Positions 44,917 to 53,932 of a stretch of 64,000 bases of DNA are shown here, in pieces. Source of the stretch: Streptomonospora mangrovi (lineage in GTDB: Bacteria; Actinomycetota; Actinomycetes; Streptosporangiales; Streptosporangiaceae). Where the stretch lies: contig NZ_JAJAQC010000008.1 in assembly GCF_027604915.1 (NCBI RefSeq), positions 124,001-188,000 of the forward strand, written 5' to 3'. The stretch's first letter is position 1, and each line of letters begins with the position of its first letter. A program made the translations under genes and the position numbers. The notes under the pieces are model-generated. The model was given only the letters and a program-made list of their open reading frames with translations, searched no databases and was not told where the DNA came from.

Positions 44917-46092
44917 TCAGGCGTGCAGCACGACGGCCAGGCCCTGGCCGACGCCGATGCAGATCGCGGCCAGGCCCCAGCCGCCGCCGCGCCGGTGCAG
45001 CTCGTGGGCCAGGGAGCCGAGGATGCGCGCGCCGGAGGCGCCCAGGGGGTGTCCGATGGCGATCGCGCCGCCGTTGGGGTTGACGATCGCGGGGTCCAGC
45101 TCGGGCCACAGCCGCAGGCAGGCCAGCGACTGGGCGGCGAACGCCTCGTTCAGCTCGACCACCGCCAGGTCCGCCCAGCCGATCCCGGCGCGGCGCAGCG
45201 CCGTCTCTGCGGCCTGGACCGGGCCGATGCCGAAGCGGTGCGGCTCCACGGCGGCCACCCCGCGGCTGACGATGCGCGCCAGCGGGGCGCGGCCGGCGGC
45301 CTGGGCCGCCGCCTCGTCGCCGATGAGCAGGGCCGCCGCGCCGTCGTTGAGCGGCGAGGCGTTGCCGGCGGTGACCGTGCCGTCGGGGCGGAAGGCCGGC
45401 TTGAGGCCGGCGAGCTTGTCCAGGGAGGTCGCGCGGATGCTCTCGTCGCGCTCCAGTTCCACGCCCGGCACGGGCACGACCTCGGCGTCGAAGACGCCCT
45501 TCTCCCAGGCCGCGGCGGCGTTGACGTGGGACTGGAGCGCGAAGGCGTCCTGCTCGGCGCGGCCCACGCCGTGCAGCTCGGCGAGCTGCTCGGTGGCCTC
45601 GCCCAGCGACACCGTCCACTCCGCCGGCATGGCGGGGTTGACCATGCGCCAGCCCAGGGTGGTGGAGTGCAGGGTCTCGTGGCTGGCGGGGAAGCCCTTG
45701 GCCGGTTTCTGGAGCACCCAGGGGGCGCGGCTCATCGACTCCACGCCGCCGGCCACCACCAGGGAGGCGTCGCCCACGGCCACGGCGCGGTTGGCGGCGA
45801 TGACCGCCTCCAGGCCCGAGCCGCACAGCCGGTTGAGGGTGGCGCCGGGCACCGAGGTGGGCAGCCCGGCCAGCAGCGCGGCCATGCGGGCGACGTCGCG
45901 GTTGTCCTCGCCGGCGCCGTTGGCGTCGCCGAAGTAGACGTCGTCGATCGCGGCGGGGTCCAGGCCGGGGGAGCGGTCCACCAGCCCGCGCACGGCGTGG
46001 GCGGCGAGGTCGTCGGGGCGGACTCCGGACAGCGCGCCCCCGTACTTGCCGAAGGGCGTGCGCACCGCGTCCAGGACGTATACGTCGGTCAT
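44917..46092 (-). CDS. pcaF: 3-oxoadipyl-CoA thiolase
   Basis: Splits 3-oxoadipyl-CoA with CoA into succinyl-CoA and acetyl-CoA, ending the pathway. It is 391 aa. The acyl-accepting cysteine is in LNRLCGSGLEA, the histidine in NGGAIAIGHPLGASGARI, and the second cysteine in AAICIGVGQG. FGDANGAGEDNRDVARMA is typical of PcaF/PaaJ. ATG 46092 has AGAAGG eight bases upstream; a GTG at 46098 is too close to that site. Confidence 0.95.
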   Translation of the reverse strand: MTDVYVLDAVRTPFGKYGGALSGVRPDDLAAHAVRGLVDRSPGLDPAAIDDVYFGDANGAGEDNRDVARMAALLAGLPTSVPGATLNRLCGSGLEAVIAANRAVAVGDASLVVAGGVESMSRAPWVLQKPAKGFPASHETLHSTTLGWRMVNPAMPAEWTVSLGEATEQLAELHGVGRAEQDAFALQSHVNAAAAWEKGVFDAEVVPVPGVELERDESIRATSLDKLAGLKPAFRPDGTVTAGNASPLNDGAAALLIGDEAAAQAAGRAPLARIVSRGVAAVEPHRFGIGPVQAAETALRRAGIGWADLAVVELNEAFAAQSLACLRLWPELDPAIVNPNGGAIAIGHPLGASGARILGSLAHELHRRGGGWGLAAICIGVGQGLAVVLHA

Positions 46093-46196
46093 GTCCACTG
46101 CCTTCTCTGTGCGGTGGGGGAGCCGCCGGCGCGGGCGCGGGCGGCGCCGTGGGTGGCGGCCGGGGCGGGCGGGCGCGGCCGGCGCCGCTGCCGTTT

Positions 46197-46955
46197 CTAC
46201 ACCCCGTCGGCTCCGGTGAGCGAGCGCAGCACCTTCAGCTCCTCAGGGGTGGGCTCGGGGGTGGTGGCCAGATCGGGGGCCACGGCCAGGTCCCAGCCGG
46301 TGGCGGCGCGCGCGTCCTCGGCGCTCACCCCGGGGTGCACCTGGACCAGGGTCAGCTCGCGGGTGGCGGGGTCGGGCTCCAGGACGCCCAGGTCGGTGAT
46401 GACGCGGGTGGGGCCGGCGCCGCGCAGGCCCAGCCGCTCGCGGTCGCCGGGGCCCGCGCCGTGGCCCACCGAGGTCACGAAGTCGACCCGCTCCACGAAC
46501 GCGCGCCGGCTCTGCCGCACGATCACCACGACCTCGCGGCAGGAGGCGGCGATCTCGGGGGCGCCGCCGGCGCCGGGCAGCCGCACCTTGGGGTCGGTGT
46601 AGTCGCCGATGACGGTGGTGTTGATGTTGGCGTAGCGGTCGATCTGGGCGGCGCCGAGGAACCCGACGTCGATGCGGCCGGGCTGGAGCCAGTAGTTGAA
46701 GACCTCGGGCACCGACACCACGGTGTCGGCGGTCTCGGCGAGCACGCCATCGCCGATGGACAGCGGCAGGGTGTCGGGCCGGGTGCCCAGGGTGCCGGAC
46801 TCGTAGATCATCCACAGGCCGGGGGCGTGGGTGCGCACGGCCAGGTTGGCGGCGGTGCTGGGCAGGCCGATGCCCACGAAGCACGCCGTCTGGGAGGTCA
46901 GGCAGCGGGCGGCGGCGACCGTCATGATCTCGTCGGAGGTGTAGCCGGTCGTCAT
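46197..46955 (-). CDS. pcaJ: 3-oxoadipate CoA-transferase beta subunit
   Basis: With PcaI moves CoA from succinyl-CoA to 3-oxoadipate. It is 252 aa, a family I CoA-transferase of the glutaconate-transferase-like branch common in actinobacteria. IYESGTLG carries the probable catalytic glutamate; FVGIGLPSTAANLA, VGFLGAAQIDRYANINTT and RLPGAGGAPEIA are family landmarks. It begins one base after the pcaI stop, and the pair are co-translated. Confidence 0.92.
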   Translation of the reverse strand: MTTGYTSDEIMTVAAARCLTSQTACFVGIGLPSTAANLAVRTHAPGLWMIYESGTLGTRPDTLPLSIGDGVLAETADTVVSVPEVFNYWLQPGRIDVGFLGAAQIDRYANINTTVIGDYTDPKVRLPGAGGAPEIAASCREVVVIVRQSRRAFVERVDFVTSVGHGAGPGDRERLGLRGAGPTRVITDLGVLEPDPATRELTLVQVHPGVSAEDARAATGWDLAVAPDLATTPEPTPEELKVLRSLTGADGV

Positions 46956-46956
46956 G

Positions 46957-47781
46957 TCATCCTGCCTTTCCGGGCAGCGGCGCCGGCGCGCCGATCTCGT
47001 CGGCCAGCCACCGGGCGAACGCGTCGCGGTCGCGGCTGACGGCGTCCCACGCCTGGTAGGCGGCGTTGTCGCGGGCGTAGTAGCCGTGGGCGTAGGAGGG
47101 GCGGGCGCCGCCGGGCACCACGGAGACGGCGGTGACCACGCGGGAGGGCAGCAGCACCTGGCCGGGCACCGGCTCCAGGCGGTCCACGACCTCCTCGACG
47201 GTGACCAGGCTGCGGCGCGCGGCCAGCACGGCCTCCTTCTGGATGCCGGTGATGCCCCACAACTGCACGTTGCCGGCGCGGTCGGCGCGCTGGGCGTGGA
47301 TCACGGTGACGTCGGGGTTGAGCGCGGGCACGGCAGCCAGCCGCTCACCGGTGAAGGGGCACTCCACGGTCTTGATGGTGGGGGTCTGGTCGACCAGGTC
47401 GGTGCCGGCGTAGCCGCGCAGCACCGCGAACGGCACGCCCGAGGCCCCCGCGACGTAGCGGTTGGCCATGCCGGCGTGGCTGTGCTCCTCGATCTCCAGG
47501 GGGCGCGGCCAGCCGTTCTGGATGGCGTCGCGGAAGCGGTGCAGCGAGCCCACGCCGGGGTTGCCGCCCCAGGAGAACACCAGGCGGGCGGCGCAGCCGG
47601 CGCCGATCACCTGGTCGTAGACCACGTCGGGGGTCATCCGGACGAGGGTGAGGTCGCGCCGGCCCTGCCGGATGATCTCGTGGCCGGCGGCCACGGGGAT
47701 CAGGTGGGTGAAACCCTCCAGCGCGACCGTGTCCCCGTCGTGGACGAGTTCGCGGACCCCCTCGTCCAGCGGCACGATCAT
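46957..47781 (-). CDS. pcaI: 3-oxoadipate CoA-transferase alpha subunit
   Basis: Alpha partner of PcaJ, 274 aa. Landmarks: ELVHDGDTVALEGFTHLIPV, GRRDLTLVRMTPDVVYDQ, GAGCAARLVFSWGGNPGVGS and IHAQRADRAGNVQLWG. ATG 47781 matches the family start; an in-frame ATG at 47835 would start inside the presumed operator. It is the first structural gene of the operon and has its own regulated promoter. Confidence 0.92.
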   Translation of the reverse strand: MIVPLDEGVRELVHDGDTVALEGFTHLIPVAAGHEIIRQGRRDLTLVRMTPDVVYDQVIGAGCAARLVFSWGGNPGVGSLHRFRDAIQNGWPRPLEIEEHSHAGMANRYVAGASGVPFAVLRGYAGTDLVDQTPTIKTVECPFTGERLAAVPALNPDVTVIHAQRADRAGNVQLWGITGIQKEAVLAARRSLVTVEEVVDRLEPVPGQVLLPSRVVTAVSVVPGGARPSYAHGYYARDNAAYQAWDAVSRDRDAFARWLADEIGAPAPLPGKAG

Positions 47782-47796
47782 GAGCGGTCCAAATCT

Positions 47797-47860
47797 GTTC
47801 GGATGGCGAATGCGTGTTCTTAGTTCGCACATCATTGCCGACAGTCGTCCCGAGGGTCAA
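47797..47860 (-). promoter_or_regulatory. pcaIJ promoter with PcaR-type box
   Basis: On the minus strand TTGACC (47855-47860) and AATGAT (47831-47836) are 18 bases apart. TGTTCTTAGTTCGCACA (47815-47831, plus-strand reading) adjoins the -10. Its core GTTCTTAGTTCGCAC matches the Pseudomonas PcaR box as I recall it (GTTCGATAATCGCAC) at 10 of 15 positions. A second short inverted repeat, TTCG-N5-CGAA, lies at 47798-47810. Confidence 0.65.
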
Positions 47861-47896
47861 GGGTCCCGAAGCGGGCGCGGGGGCCGCCGGGGCGGC

Positions 47897-48706
47897 TCAG
47901 CCCTGGCCCGAGGCCCGCCGCGCGATGTCGAGGTCGGCCTCGATGCGCGCGGCCGTGGCCAGCAGCGGCGGCAGCAGGTCGCGCCGGATGTCCTCCACCG
48001 TGGACCGGCTGGCGTGCGCCGAGACGTTGACCGAGGCCACCACCCGGCCCTCGCGGTCGCGCACGGGCGCCGCCACCGAGCGCAGCCCCTCCTCCAGTTC
48101 CTGGTCCACCAGCGCCCAGCCCTGGGCGGCCACCCGCTCCAGTTCGGCCCGCAGCCGCGCCGGGGTGGTCAGCGTGAAGGCGGTGAGCCGGCGCATCTCG
48201 ACCCGGCGCAGGTAGGCGTCGATCTCGGGCTCGGGCAGGCCGGCCAGCAGCACCCGGCCCATCGAGGTGGCGTAGGCGGGGAAGCGGGTGCCCACGCTGA
48301 TGGCCACGTGCATGATGCGCGAGGTGGGCACGCGGGCCACGTAGACGACGTCGTCGCCGTCGAGCACCGACACCGACGACGACTCCCGCAGTTCGGCCGC
48401 CAGCCGCTCCAGGTGCGGCTGGGCGACCTCGGGAAGTCCGGCCGAGGACAGGTAGGCGTAACCCAGTTCCAGCACCCTGGGCGTCAGCGCGAACATCCGG
48501 CCGTCGGTGCGCACGTAGCCCATGTCGGTCAGGGTGAGCAGGAACCGGCGGGCCGCGGCCCGGGTCAGGCCCGTCACGCGGGCGACGTCGCTGAGCGTCA
48601 TCGACGGCTGCTGGGCGGTGAACGCCCGGATGACGGCGAGGCCGCGCTCCAGCGACTGCACGAAGTGCTCGGGCTTGGGCTGGACAGCGGTCGGGTCCGT
48701 GCTCAT
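47897..48706 (-). CDS. pcaR: IclR-family regulator of the pca genes
   Basis: A 269-aa IclR-type regulator. The winged HTH is clear (SLERGLAVIRAFTAQQPSMT and DVARVTGLTRAAARRFLLTL). The effector domain follows (SVLDGDDVVYVARVPTSRIM, then TSMGRVLLAGLPEPE), with the PcaR/PcaU/PobR-group feel. It heads the pca cluster on the same strand, 115 bases before pcaI, and has a matching box at its own promoter. Protocatechuate or 3-oxoadipate would be the expected effector. ATG 48706 is chosen over a longer frame that is Pro/Arg-rich. Confidence 0.9.
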   Translation of the reverse strand: MSTDPTAVQPKPEHFVQSLERGLAVIRAFTAQQPSMTLSDVARVTGLTRAAARRFLLTLTDMGYVRTDGRMFALTPRVLELGYAYLSSAGLPEVAQPHLERLAAELRESSSVSVLDGDDVVYVARVPTSRIMHVAISVGTRFPAYATSMGRVLLAGLPEPEIDAYLRRVEMRRLTAFTLTTPARLRAELERVAAQGWALVDQELEEGLRSVAAPVRDREGRVVASVNVSAHASRSTVEDIRRDLLPPLLATAARIEADLDIARRASGQG

Positions 48707-48820
48707 GGTCTCCCCACATGCGGTGCGCGGGTGGCGGACGCGGCGCGGTGCGCGCCTGCGCGGCGGGGGCGCCGCGCGGGGCGGCGGGGGTGGGCCCTCC
48801 GCCGCCGGTCCTCGGGGCGA

Positions 48821-48855
48821 TGTTCTCATACCGCACAGGGCTGCGGAGGTGTCCA
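48821..48855 (-). promoter_or_regulatory. Promoter of the IclR gene with PcaR-type box
   Basis: On the minus strand TGGACA (48850-48855) and TATGAG (48825-48830) are 19 bases apart. TGTTCTCATACCGCACA (48821-48837, plus reading) overlaps the -10. It shares TGTTCT and CGCACA, with identical spacing, with the site before pcaI, suggesting autoregulation. The region 48707-48820 holds only GC-rich sequence. Confidence 0.6.
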
Positions 48856-48894
48856 TCCCTACCAGGACCGGGGGACATAACCGGGGGCGGGGGG

Positions 48895-48955
48895 TTGACG
48901 TCGGTGATCGCAGTCACCTAGGTTCGCTCAAAGAACGCTCGTTCGTACTTCGTAC
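48895..48955 (+). promoter_or_regulatory. Promoter of the MetE-like/ABC/ALDH operon with operator sites
   Basis: TTGACG (48895-48900) and TAGGTT (48919-48924) are 18 bases apart, a good promoter. Overlapping and following it are GTTC-N7-GAAC (48922-48936), GAACG-CT-CGTTC (48932-48943) and GTTCGTACTTCGTAC (48941-48955). The last fits the pattern of the pcaI and pcaR boxes. The leader from about 48931 to 49188 is long (about 260 bases) and contains no recognised gene. Confidence 0.65.
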
Positions 48956-49188
48956 ACAGGTTCGCGGCAGGTGCGCCCCTCGCGTGCGCGCCCACGACGG
49001 ACCGGGCGCCGTCGCCGCCGGCCCGCCCCGGCGGCACCGGACGGCACGGGACGGCGCCGAGCGGCACTGGACTGCGCGCTCGCCGTCCGCGTCCCCGGCA
49101 CGGCCCCGCCCGCCGCCGGTCCGCGGCGGCCGGACGCCCCCGAGCCGGTGCGCGCGGCAGGACAGGACGAAGGGAAAACCGGGAGACC

Positions 49189-50319
49189 ATGACCCAGCCC
49201 GCGCTCGGGCGGCCGACCCCGCCGTTCCGCGCCGACCACGTCGGCAGCCTCCTGCGCCCAGCCGCCCTGCGGGAGGCCCGCGACCGCCACGCCCGAGGAC
49301 TGATCGACGCGGCCGAACTGCGCGCCGCCGAGGACGCCGCCGTGGTCGAGGCGGTCCGCGCCCAGGAGGAGATCGGCCTGCGCTCGGCCACCGACGGGGA
49401 GTTCCGCCGCGCCTCCTGGCACATGGACTTCATCTACCAACTCGGCGGAATCTCCCGCGCCCAGGACGAGATCCAGGTCACGTTCCACAACGAGCGGGGC
49501 GACATCAGCTTCACCCCCGCCGCGCTCCAGGTCACCGGCCGGATCGGGCTGGAGCACACGATCTTCGCCGACGCGTTCTCCTTCCTGCGCGACACGGTCG
49601 CCACGGCCACGCCCAAGCTGACCATCCCCTCGCCCAGCATGGTCCACTACCGGGGCGGACAGGCCGCGATCGACCGCTCGGTCTACCCCGACCCGGCGGA
49701 GTTCTGGAGCGACCTGTCGGCGGCCTACGCCGAGCAGATCCGGCGCCTGGGCGAGCTGGGCTGCGCCTACCTGCAACTGGACGACACCAGCCTGGCCTAC
49801 CTCAACGACCCGCGCCAGCGCGCGATGCTCCAGGAACGCGGCGAGAACAGCACCGACCTGCACAAACGCTACATCTCCCAGATCAACGCGGCACTGGCCG
49901 GGCGGCCCGAGGGCATGCGGGTCACCACCCACCTGTGCCGCGGCAACTTCCGCTCGTCCTGGGTGGCCGAAGGCGGCTACGATTTCGTCGCCGAGGAACT
50001 CTTCGGCACCCTCGGCGTCGACGGGTTCTTCCTGGAGTTCGACGACGCCCGCTCCGGCGGGTTCGCACCACTGCGCTTCGTCCCGCCCGGCAAGCAGGTC
50101 GTCCTGGGCCTGGTCACCACCAAGCGTGGTGCCCTGGAAAGCAAGGACGACCTCAAGCGCCGCATCGACGAGGCGAGCCGGTACGTCCCCCTGGAACAGC
50201 TCTGCCTCGCGCCGCAGTGCGGTTTCTCCAGCACGCTGGAGGGCAACCGGCTCAGCCACGACGAGCAGTTCGCCAAGCTGCGGCTGATCGTCGAGACCGC
50301 GGCCGAGGTGTGGGGTTGA
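49189..50319 (+). CDS. MetE C-terminal-domain-like methyltransferase
   Basis: A 376-aa protein related to the catalytic C-terminal half of cobalamin-independent methionine synthase. Zinc ligands are conserved: H and C in TTHLCRGN, E in FFLEFDDARS, C in LAPQCGFSS; the methyl-acceptor region reads YLQLDDTSLAYL. The N-terminal half of MetE is absent, which in stand-alone homologues (YxjG/YxjH type) usually means a different methyl donor. RADHVGSLLRP and ATDGEFRR are typical of that group. It heads an operon with an ABC importer and an aromatic aldehyde dehydrogenase next to pca genes, so a methyl-transfer step in aromatic use (for example demethylation) is conceivable but unproven. ATG 49189 follows GAAGGG. 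Confidence 0.8.
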   Translation: MTQPALGRPTPPFRADHVGSLLRPAALREARDRHARGLIDAAELRAAEDAAVVEAVRAQEEIGLRSATDGEFRRASWHMDFIYQLGGISRAQDEIQVTFHNERGDISFTPAALQVTGRIGLEHTIFADAFSFLRDTVATATPKLTIPSPSMVHYRGGQAAIDRSVYPDPAEFWSDLSAAYAEQIRRLGELGCAYLQLDDTSLAYLNDPRQRAMLQERGENSTDLHKRYISQINAALAGRPEGMRVTTHLCRGNFRSSWVAEGGYDFVAEELFGTLGVDGFFLEFDDARSGGFAPLRFVPPGKQVVLGLVTTKRGALESKDDLKRRIDEASRYVPLEQLCLAPQCGFSSTLEGNRLSHDEQFAKLRLIVETAAEVWG

Positions 50320-50405
50320 CCCGCATCCCCGCTCACCCCGCGGGGCCTCCCCGACCCGCTATTCCCACTACCCCCTCACCCCCACTCACCCACTGGAGAC
50401 CCACC

Positions 50406-51365
50406 ATGCGCCGGATGATCCTCCCCGTGGCCGCGACGGTCACACTGCTCGCCACCTCCGCCTGCGGCGGGGGCGGCGGTGAAGGCGGTGGTGACGGAGA
50501 CGGCCCGCAAAGCATCACCGTCGGCGCCATCCCCATCGTCGACGTCGCTCCGCTGCACCTCGGCGTCGACCAGGGCATCTTCGAAAAGCACGGCATCGAG
50601 TTGACGATCGAGAACACCACCGGCGGCGCCCAGGCCGTGCCCAGCGTGGTCAGCGGCGAGTTCGACTTCGCCTTCGGCAACACCACCTCGCTGCTGGTCG
50701 CCCAGGAGCAGGACCTCCCGGTGCGGATCGTCGCCAACGGCGTCACCAGCACCGGCGAGGAGGGCAACGACTTCGGCGGGGTCGTGGTGCCCGAGGGCAG
50801 CGACATCGCCGAGCCCCGGGACCTCGAGGACGCCACCATCGCGGTGAACAACCTGGAGAACATCGGCGACACCACCGTGCGCAACACGGTGCGCCAGGCC
50901 GGTGGCGACTCCGACACCATCGAGTTCGTGGAGCTGCCGTTCCCGGAGATGCCCGCGGCCCTGGAGCGGGGCGACGTGGACGCCGCCTGGGTGGTCGAGC
51001 CGTTCCTGACGGCGGCCAAGGCCGGCGGCGCCACCGAGATCGCCTCCAACTTCGTGGACGCCCACGAGTCGCTGTCGGTGGCCTACTACTTCACCACCGA
51101 GCAGGTGATCCAGGAGGACCCCGAGCTGGTGGAGAACTTCACCGCCGCCATGGAGGAGTCCCTGACCTACGCCAACGACAACCCCGACGAGGTGCGCCGG
51201 ATCCTCGGCGAGTACACCGAGATCGAGGAGTCGGTGGCCCAGGAGATCGTGCTGCCGACCTGGCCGACCGACCTCAACCGGGAGTCGACCCAGGCCGTGG
51301 CCGACCTGATGGTGCACGACGGTGTCCTGGAGGACAAGCCCGACCTGGACGAACTGTACCGATGA
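50406..51365 (+). CDS. NitT/TauT-type ABC substrate-binding lipoprotein
   Basis: A 319-aa solute-binding protein of the nitrate/sulfonate/taurine class. Signal peptide and lipobox (LLATSAC) are followed by a Gly-rich linker and the fold ITVGAIPIVDVAPLHLGVDQ, GGAQAVPSVVSGEFDFAFGN and the RGDVDAAWVVEPFL hinge region. In this class ligands include sulfonates, thiamine precursors and aromatic acids; nothing in the sequence fixes it. ATG 50406 has GGAG upstream. The stop overlaps the first permease start (ATGA). Confidence 0.9.
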   Translation: MRRMILPVAATVTLLATSACGGGGGEGGGDGDGPQSITVGAIPIVDVAPLHLGVDQGIFEKHGIELTIENTTGGAQAVPSVVSGEFDFAFGNTTSLLVAQEQDLPVRIVANGVTSTGEEGNDFGGVVVPEGSDIAEPRDLEDATIAVNNLENIGDTTVRNTVRQAGGDSDTIEFVELPFPEMPAALERGDVDAAWVVEPFLTAAKAGGATEIASNFVDAHESLSVAYYFTTEQVIQEDPELVENFTAAMEESLTYANDNPDEVRRILGEYTEIEESVAQEIVLPTWPTDLNRESTQAVADLMVHDGVLEDKPDLDELYR

Positions 51366-52210
51366 GCACCGACATCGCCGATCCGGCCCGCCCCTCCGCC
51401 GCCCCCGCGGCGGGGGGCGGGCCCCGCGCCCCCAAGCGGGCCCCCAACCGCCTCCTGCTGGGCGCCGCGGGCGTGGCGGGCTTCCTGCTGCTGTGGGAGG
51501 CCGTGCCCCGCCTGGGCATCATCCCCGGCCGGTTCCTGCCGCCCGCCTCCGAGGTCCTGCTGACCCTGGGCGAACGGGTGCTGCTGCCCGAGTTCTGGAT
51601 CGCGGTCTGGGACACCCTCGTCGCCTGGGGCCTGGGCCTGGCCATCGCGTTCGCCGCCGCCGTCGTGCTGGGGTTCGTCGTGGGCGCCGTGCCGGCGCTG
51701 CGCCGGTTCACCTCCTCCACGGTGGAGTTCCTGCGGCCCATCCCCTCGGTGGCGCTCATCCCGCTGGCCATCCTGCTGTACGGCACCGACCTGGCCTCCA
51801 CGCTGATGCTGGTCATCTACGCCGCCTTCTGGCAGATCTACATCCAGGTCCTCTACGGGGTGGGCGACATCGACCCCGTGGCCGAGCAGACCGCCCGCTC
51901 CTACGGGCTGGGCCGCTTCGCGCGGCTGCGCTACGTCGCCTGGCCCTCGGCGCTGCCCTACCTGCTGACCGGGCTGCGGCTGGGCGCCTCGGTCGCGCTG
52001 ATCCTCGCCGTCACCGGCCAGCTCATCATCGGCACCCCCGGCCTCGGCGAGCAGATCGCCGTCGCCCAGGCCAGCGGCGCCACCGCCCTGGTCTACGCGC
52101 TGATCATCGCCACCGGCGCCCTCGGCGTCGCCGTCAACGTCGGCCTGCGCGCCCTGGAGCGGCGCGCGCTGCGCTGGCACGTCTCGGTCCGCGGAGAGGA
52201 GATCGCGTGA
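51362..52210 (+). CDS. NitT/TauT-type ABC permease 1
   Basis: A 282-aa permease with a Pro/Ala-rich tail and about six membrane segments (LLLGAAGVAGFLLLWEAVP first). The ATPase-contact loop is AEQTARSYGLGRFARLRYVA, and PSVALIPLAILLYG is the usual SsuC/TauC motif. A four-base overlap at each end with its neighbours points to coupled translation. It pairs with a second distinct permease, so the channel is a heterodimer. Confidence 0.9.
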   Translation: MSTDIADPARPSAAPAAGGGPRAPKRAPNRLLLGAAGVAGFLLLWEAVPRLGIIPGRFLPPASEVLLTLGERVLLPEFWIAVWDTLVAWGLGLAIAFAAAVVLGFVVGAVPALRRFTSSTVEFLRPIPSVALIPLAILLYGTDLASTLMLVIYAAFWQIYIQVLYGVGDIDPVAEQTARSYGLGRFARLRYVAWPSALPYLLTGLRLGASVALILAVTGQLIIGTPGLGEQIAVAQASGATALVYALIIATGALGVAVNVGLRALERRALRWHVSVRGEEIA

Positions 52211-53031
52211 GCGCCCAGAGCACCCGCCCCGCGCGGGCCACGGCGGGCGGCGGCGTCCTGCGCGCCGGCCTGCGCGTCCTCGAAGTGGTGCTGCTGCCCG
52301 CCGTGCTCATCGCGGTGTGGTGGATCGCCAGCATCACCTCGGGGCTGTACTACCTGCCCACGCCCGGCGAGATCGCGGCCACGTTCGCCGAGCTGTGGTT
52401 CTCCGAGCGCTTCTTCGAGGACGTCCTGCCCAGCGTGGCGCGGCTGCTGGGCGGCTTCGCCCTGGCCGGCGTGCTGGGGGTCGGCCTGGGGATCGTGCTC
52501 GGCCTGTCCCCGCGCCTGCGCGCGGTGGTCGAGCCGGTCCTGGAGTTCTTCCGGGCCATCCCGCCGCCCGTGCTGGTGCCGCTGCTGATGCTGCTCGTGG
52601 GCGTCAGCACCTCGATGAAGCTCGCCGTCATCGTCTCCGGCGCGATCTGGCCGATCCTGCTCAACACCATCGAGGGCGTGCGCGCCGTCGAACCCGTGCT
52701 CATCGACACCTGCCGCTGCTACGGCATCCGCGGCCGGCGCTGGCTGACCACGCTGGTGCTGCGCTCGGCCAGCCCGCAGATCATGGCGGGCCTGCGCCAG
52801 GGGCTGTCCATCGCGATCATCCTCATGGTCATCAGCGAGATGTTCGCCAGCTCCAGCGGCCTGGGCTACAGCATCATCCAGTTCCAGCGCGGCTTCGCCA
52901 TCCCCGAGATGTGGAGCGGCATCGTGCTCCTGGGCCTGCTCGGGTTCCTGCTGGCGCTGCTGTTCGGCCTGGTCGAGCGGCGCGTCCTGAACTGGTACCA
53001 CGGCGTGCGCGCCGCGGCGAAGGGGGAGTGA
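52207..53031 (+). CDS. NitT/TauT-type ABC permease 2
   Basis: A 274-aa permease. GTG 52207 overlaps the upstream stop (GTGA). Segments include VLLPAVLIAVWWIASITSG and the motif PPPVLVPLLMLLVGVSTSMK; the contact loop is IDTCRCYGIRGRRWLTTLVL. It is only distantly similar to permease 1. The stop lies just before the ATPase start. Confidence 0.9.
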   Translation: MSAQSTRPARATAGGGVLRAGLRVLEVVLLPAVLIAVWWIASITSGLYYLPTPGEIAATFAELWFSERFFEDVLPSVARLLGGFALAGVLGVGLGIVLGLSPRLRAVVEPVLEFFRAIPPPVLVPLLMLLVGVSTSMKLAVIVSGAIWPILLNTIEGVRAVEPVLIDTCRCYGIRGRRWLTTLVLRSASPQIMAGLRQGLSIAIILMVISEMFASSSGLGYSIIQFQRGFAIPEMWSGIVLLGLLGFLLALLFGLVERRVLNWYHGVRAAAKGE

Positions 53032-53036
53032 GCGCC

Positions 53037-53885
53037 ATGGCCGCGTCCCCGGCGCCCTCCCCGACCCGATCCACCGCTCCGCACGAGAAGGCACCCATGC
53101 TCGACGTCTCCGGACTGAAGAAGATCTACCCAGGCCAGCACGGCTCCGTCGAGGCCCTGCGCGACCTCACCTTCACGCTCGGCGACGGCGAGCTGGCCTG
53201 CCTGGTCGGCCCCTCCGGCTGCGGCAAAACGACCCTGCTCAAGTGCGTCGCCGGGCTCATGCAGCCCACCTCGGGCACCGTCACGCTGGCCGGCACGCGC
53301 GTGGCCGGGCCGCCGCCGGACATGGCGGTGGTGTTCCAGGAGTACGGCCGCAGCCTGTTCCCGTGGCTGAGCGTGCGCGACAACGTCGAGCTGCCGCTGA
53401 AGGAGAAGCGGCTGGCGCCGGCCCGCCGCCGCGAGCTGTCCGACGAGGCGCTGGAGGCGGTGGGCCTCACCAAGTTCGCCGGCGCCTACCCCTGGCAGCT
53501 CTCCGGCGGCATGCAGCAGCGCGTGGCCATCGCGCGGGCCATCGCCTACGAGCCGCGCGTGCTGCTGATGGACGAGCCGTTCGCGGCCGTGGACGCCCAG
53601 ACCCGCGCCGACCTGGAAGACCTCATCCGGGTGCTGTGGAAGCGGTTCAACATGACCGTCCTGTTCGTCACCCACGACATCGACGAGGCGGTCTACCTGG
53701 GCCAGCGGGTGCTGGTGATGTCGTCCTCGCCCACGGTCATCCAGGACGACGTCACCGTGGACCTGCCCGAGGAGCGCGACCAGATCGGCACCCGCGCCGA
53801 GCACCGGTTCGCCGAGCTTCGCTCCCACATCTACGCCGAGATCCGCAACGCCGCCCGGCCGCAGGCCGCGGCCACCGCCGACTGA
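53037..53885 (+). CDS. NitT/TauT-type ABC ATPase
   Basis: A 282-aa ATPase. Walker A GPSGCGKTT, Q-loop VVFQEYGRSLFPW, signature LSGGMQQR, Walker B VLLMDEPF and switch histidine FVTHDIDEA are all intact. A 20-residue Ser/Pro tail precedes the fold. ATG 53037 has AGGGGGAG eight bases upstream; a GTG at 53028 overlaps the previous stop but is inside that site. Confidence 0.93.
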   Translation: MAASPAPSPTRSTAPHEKAPMLDVSGLKKIYPGQHGSVEALRDLTFTLGDGELACLVGPSGCGKTTLLKCVAGLMQPTSGTVTLAGTRVAGPPPDMAVVFQEYGRSLFPWLSVRDNVELPLKEKRLAPARRRELSDEALEAVGLTKFAGAYPWQLSGGMQQRVAIARAIAYEPRVLLMDEPFAAVDAQTRADLEDLIRVLWKRFNMTVLFVTHDIDEAVYLGQRVLVMSSSPTVIQDDVTVDLPEERDQIGTRAEHRFAELRSHIYAEIRNAARPQAAATAD

Positions 53886-53932
53886 CCCGGGGCGCGCGCC
53901 GCGCGCCCCGCCCAACCGCCCGGGAGCAGCAC

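Noticed and set aside
49189-50319. Ordinary methionine synthase MetE
   Set aside because: It has only the catalytic half of MetE, and it sits in a catabolic/import operon rather than with methionine genes.
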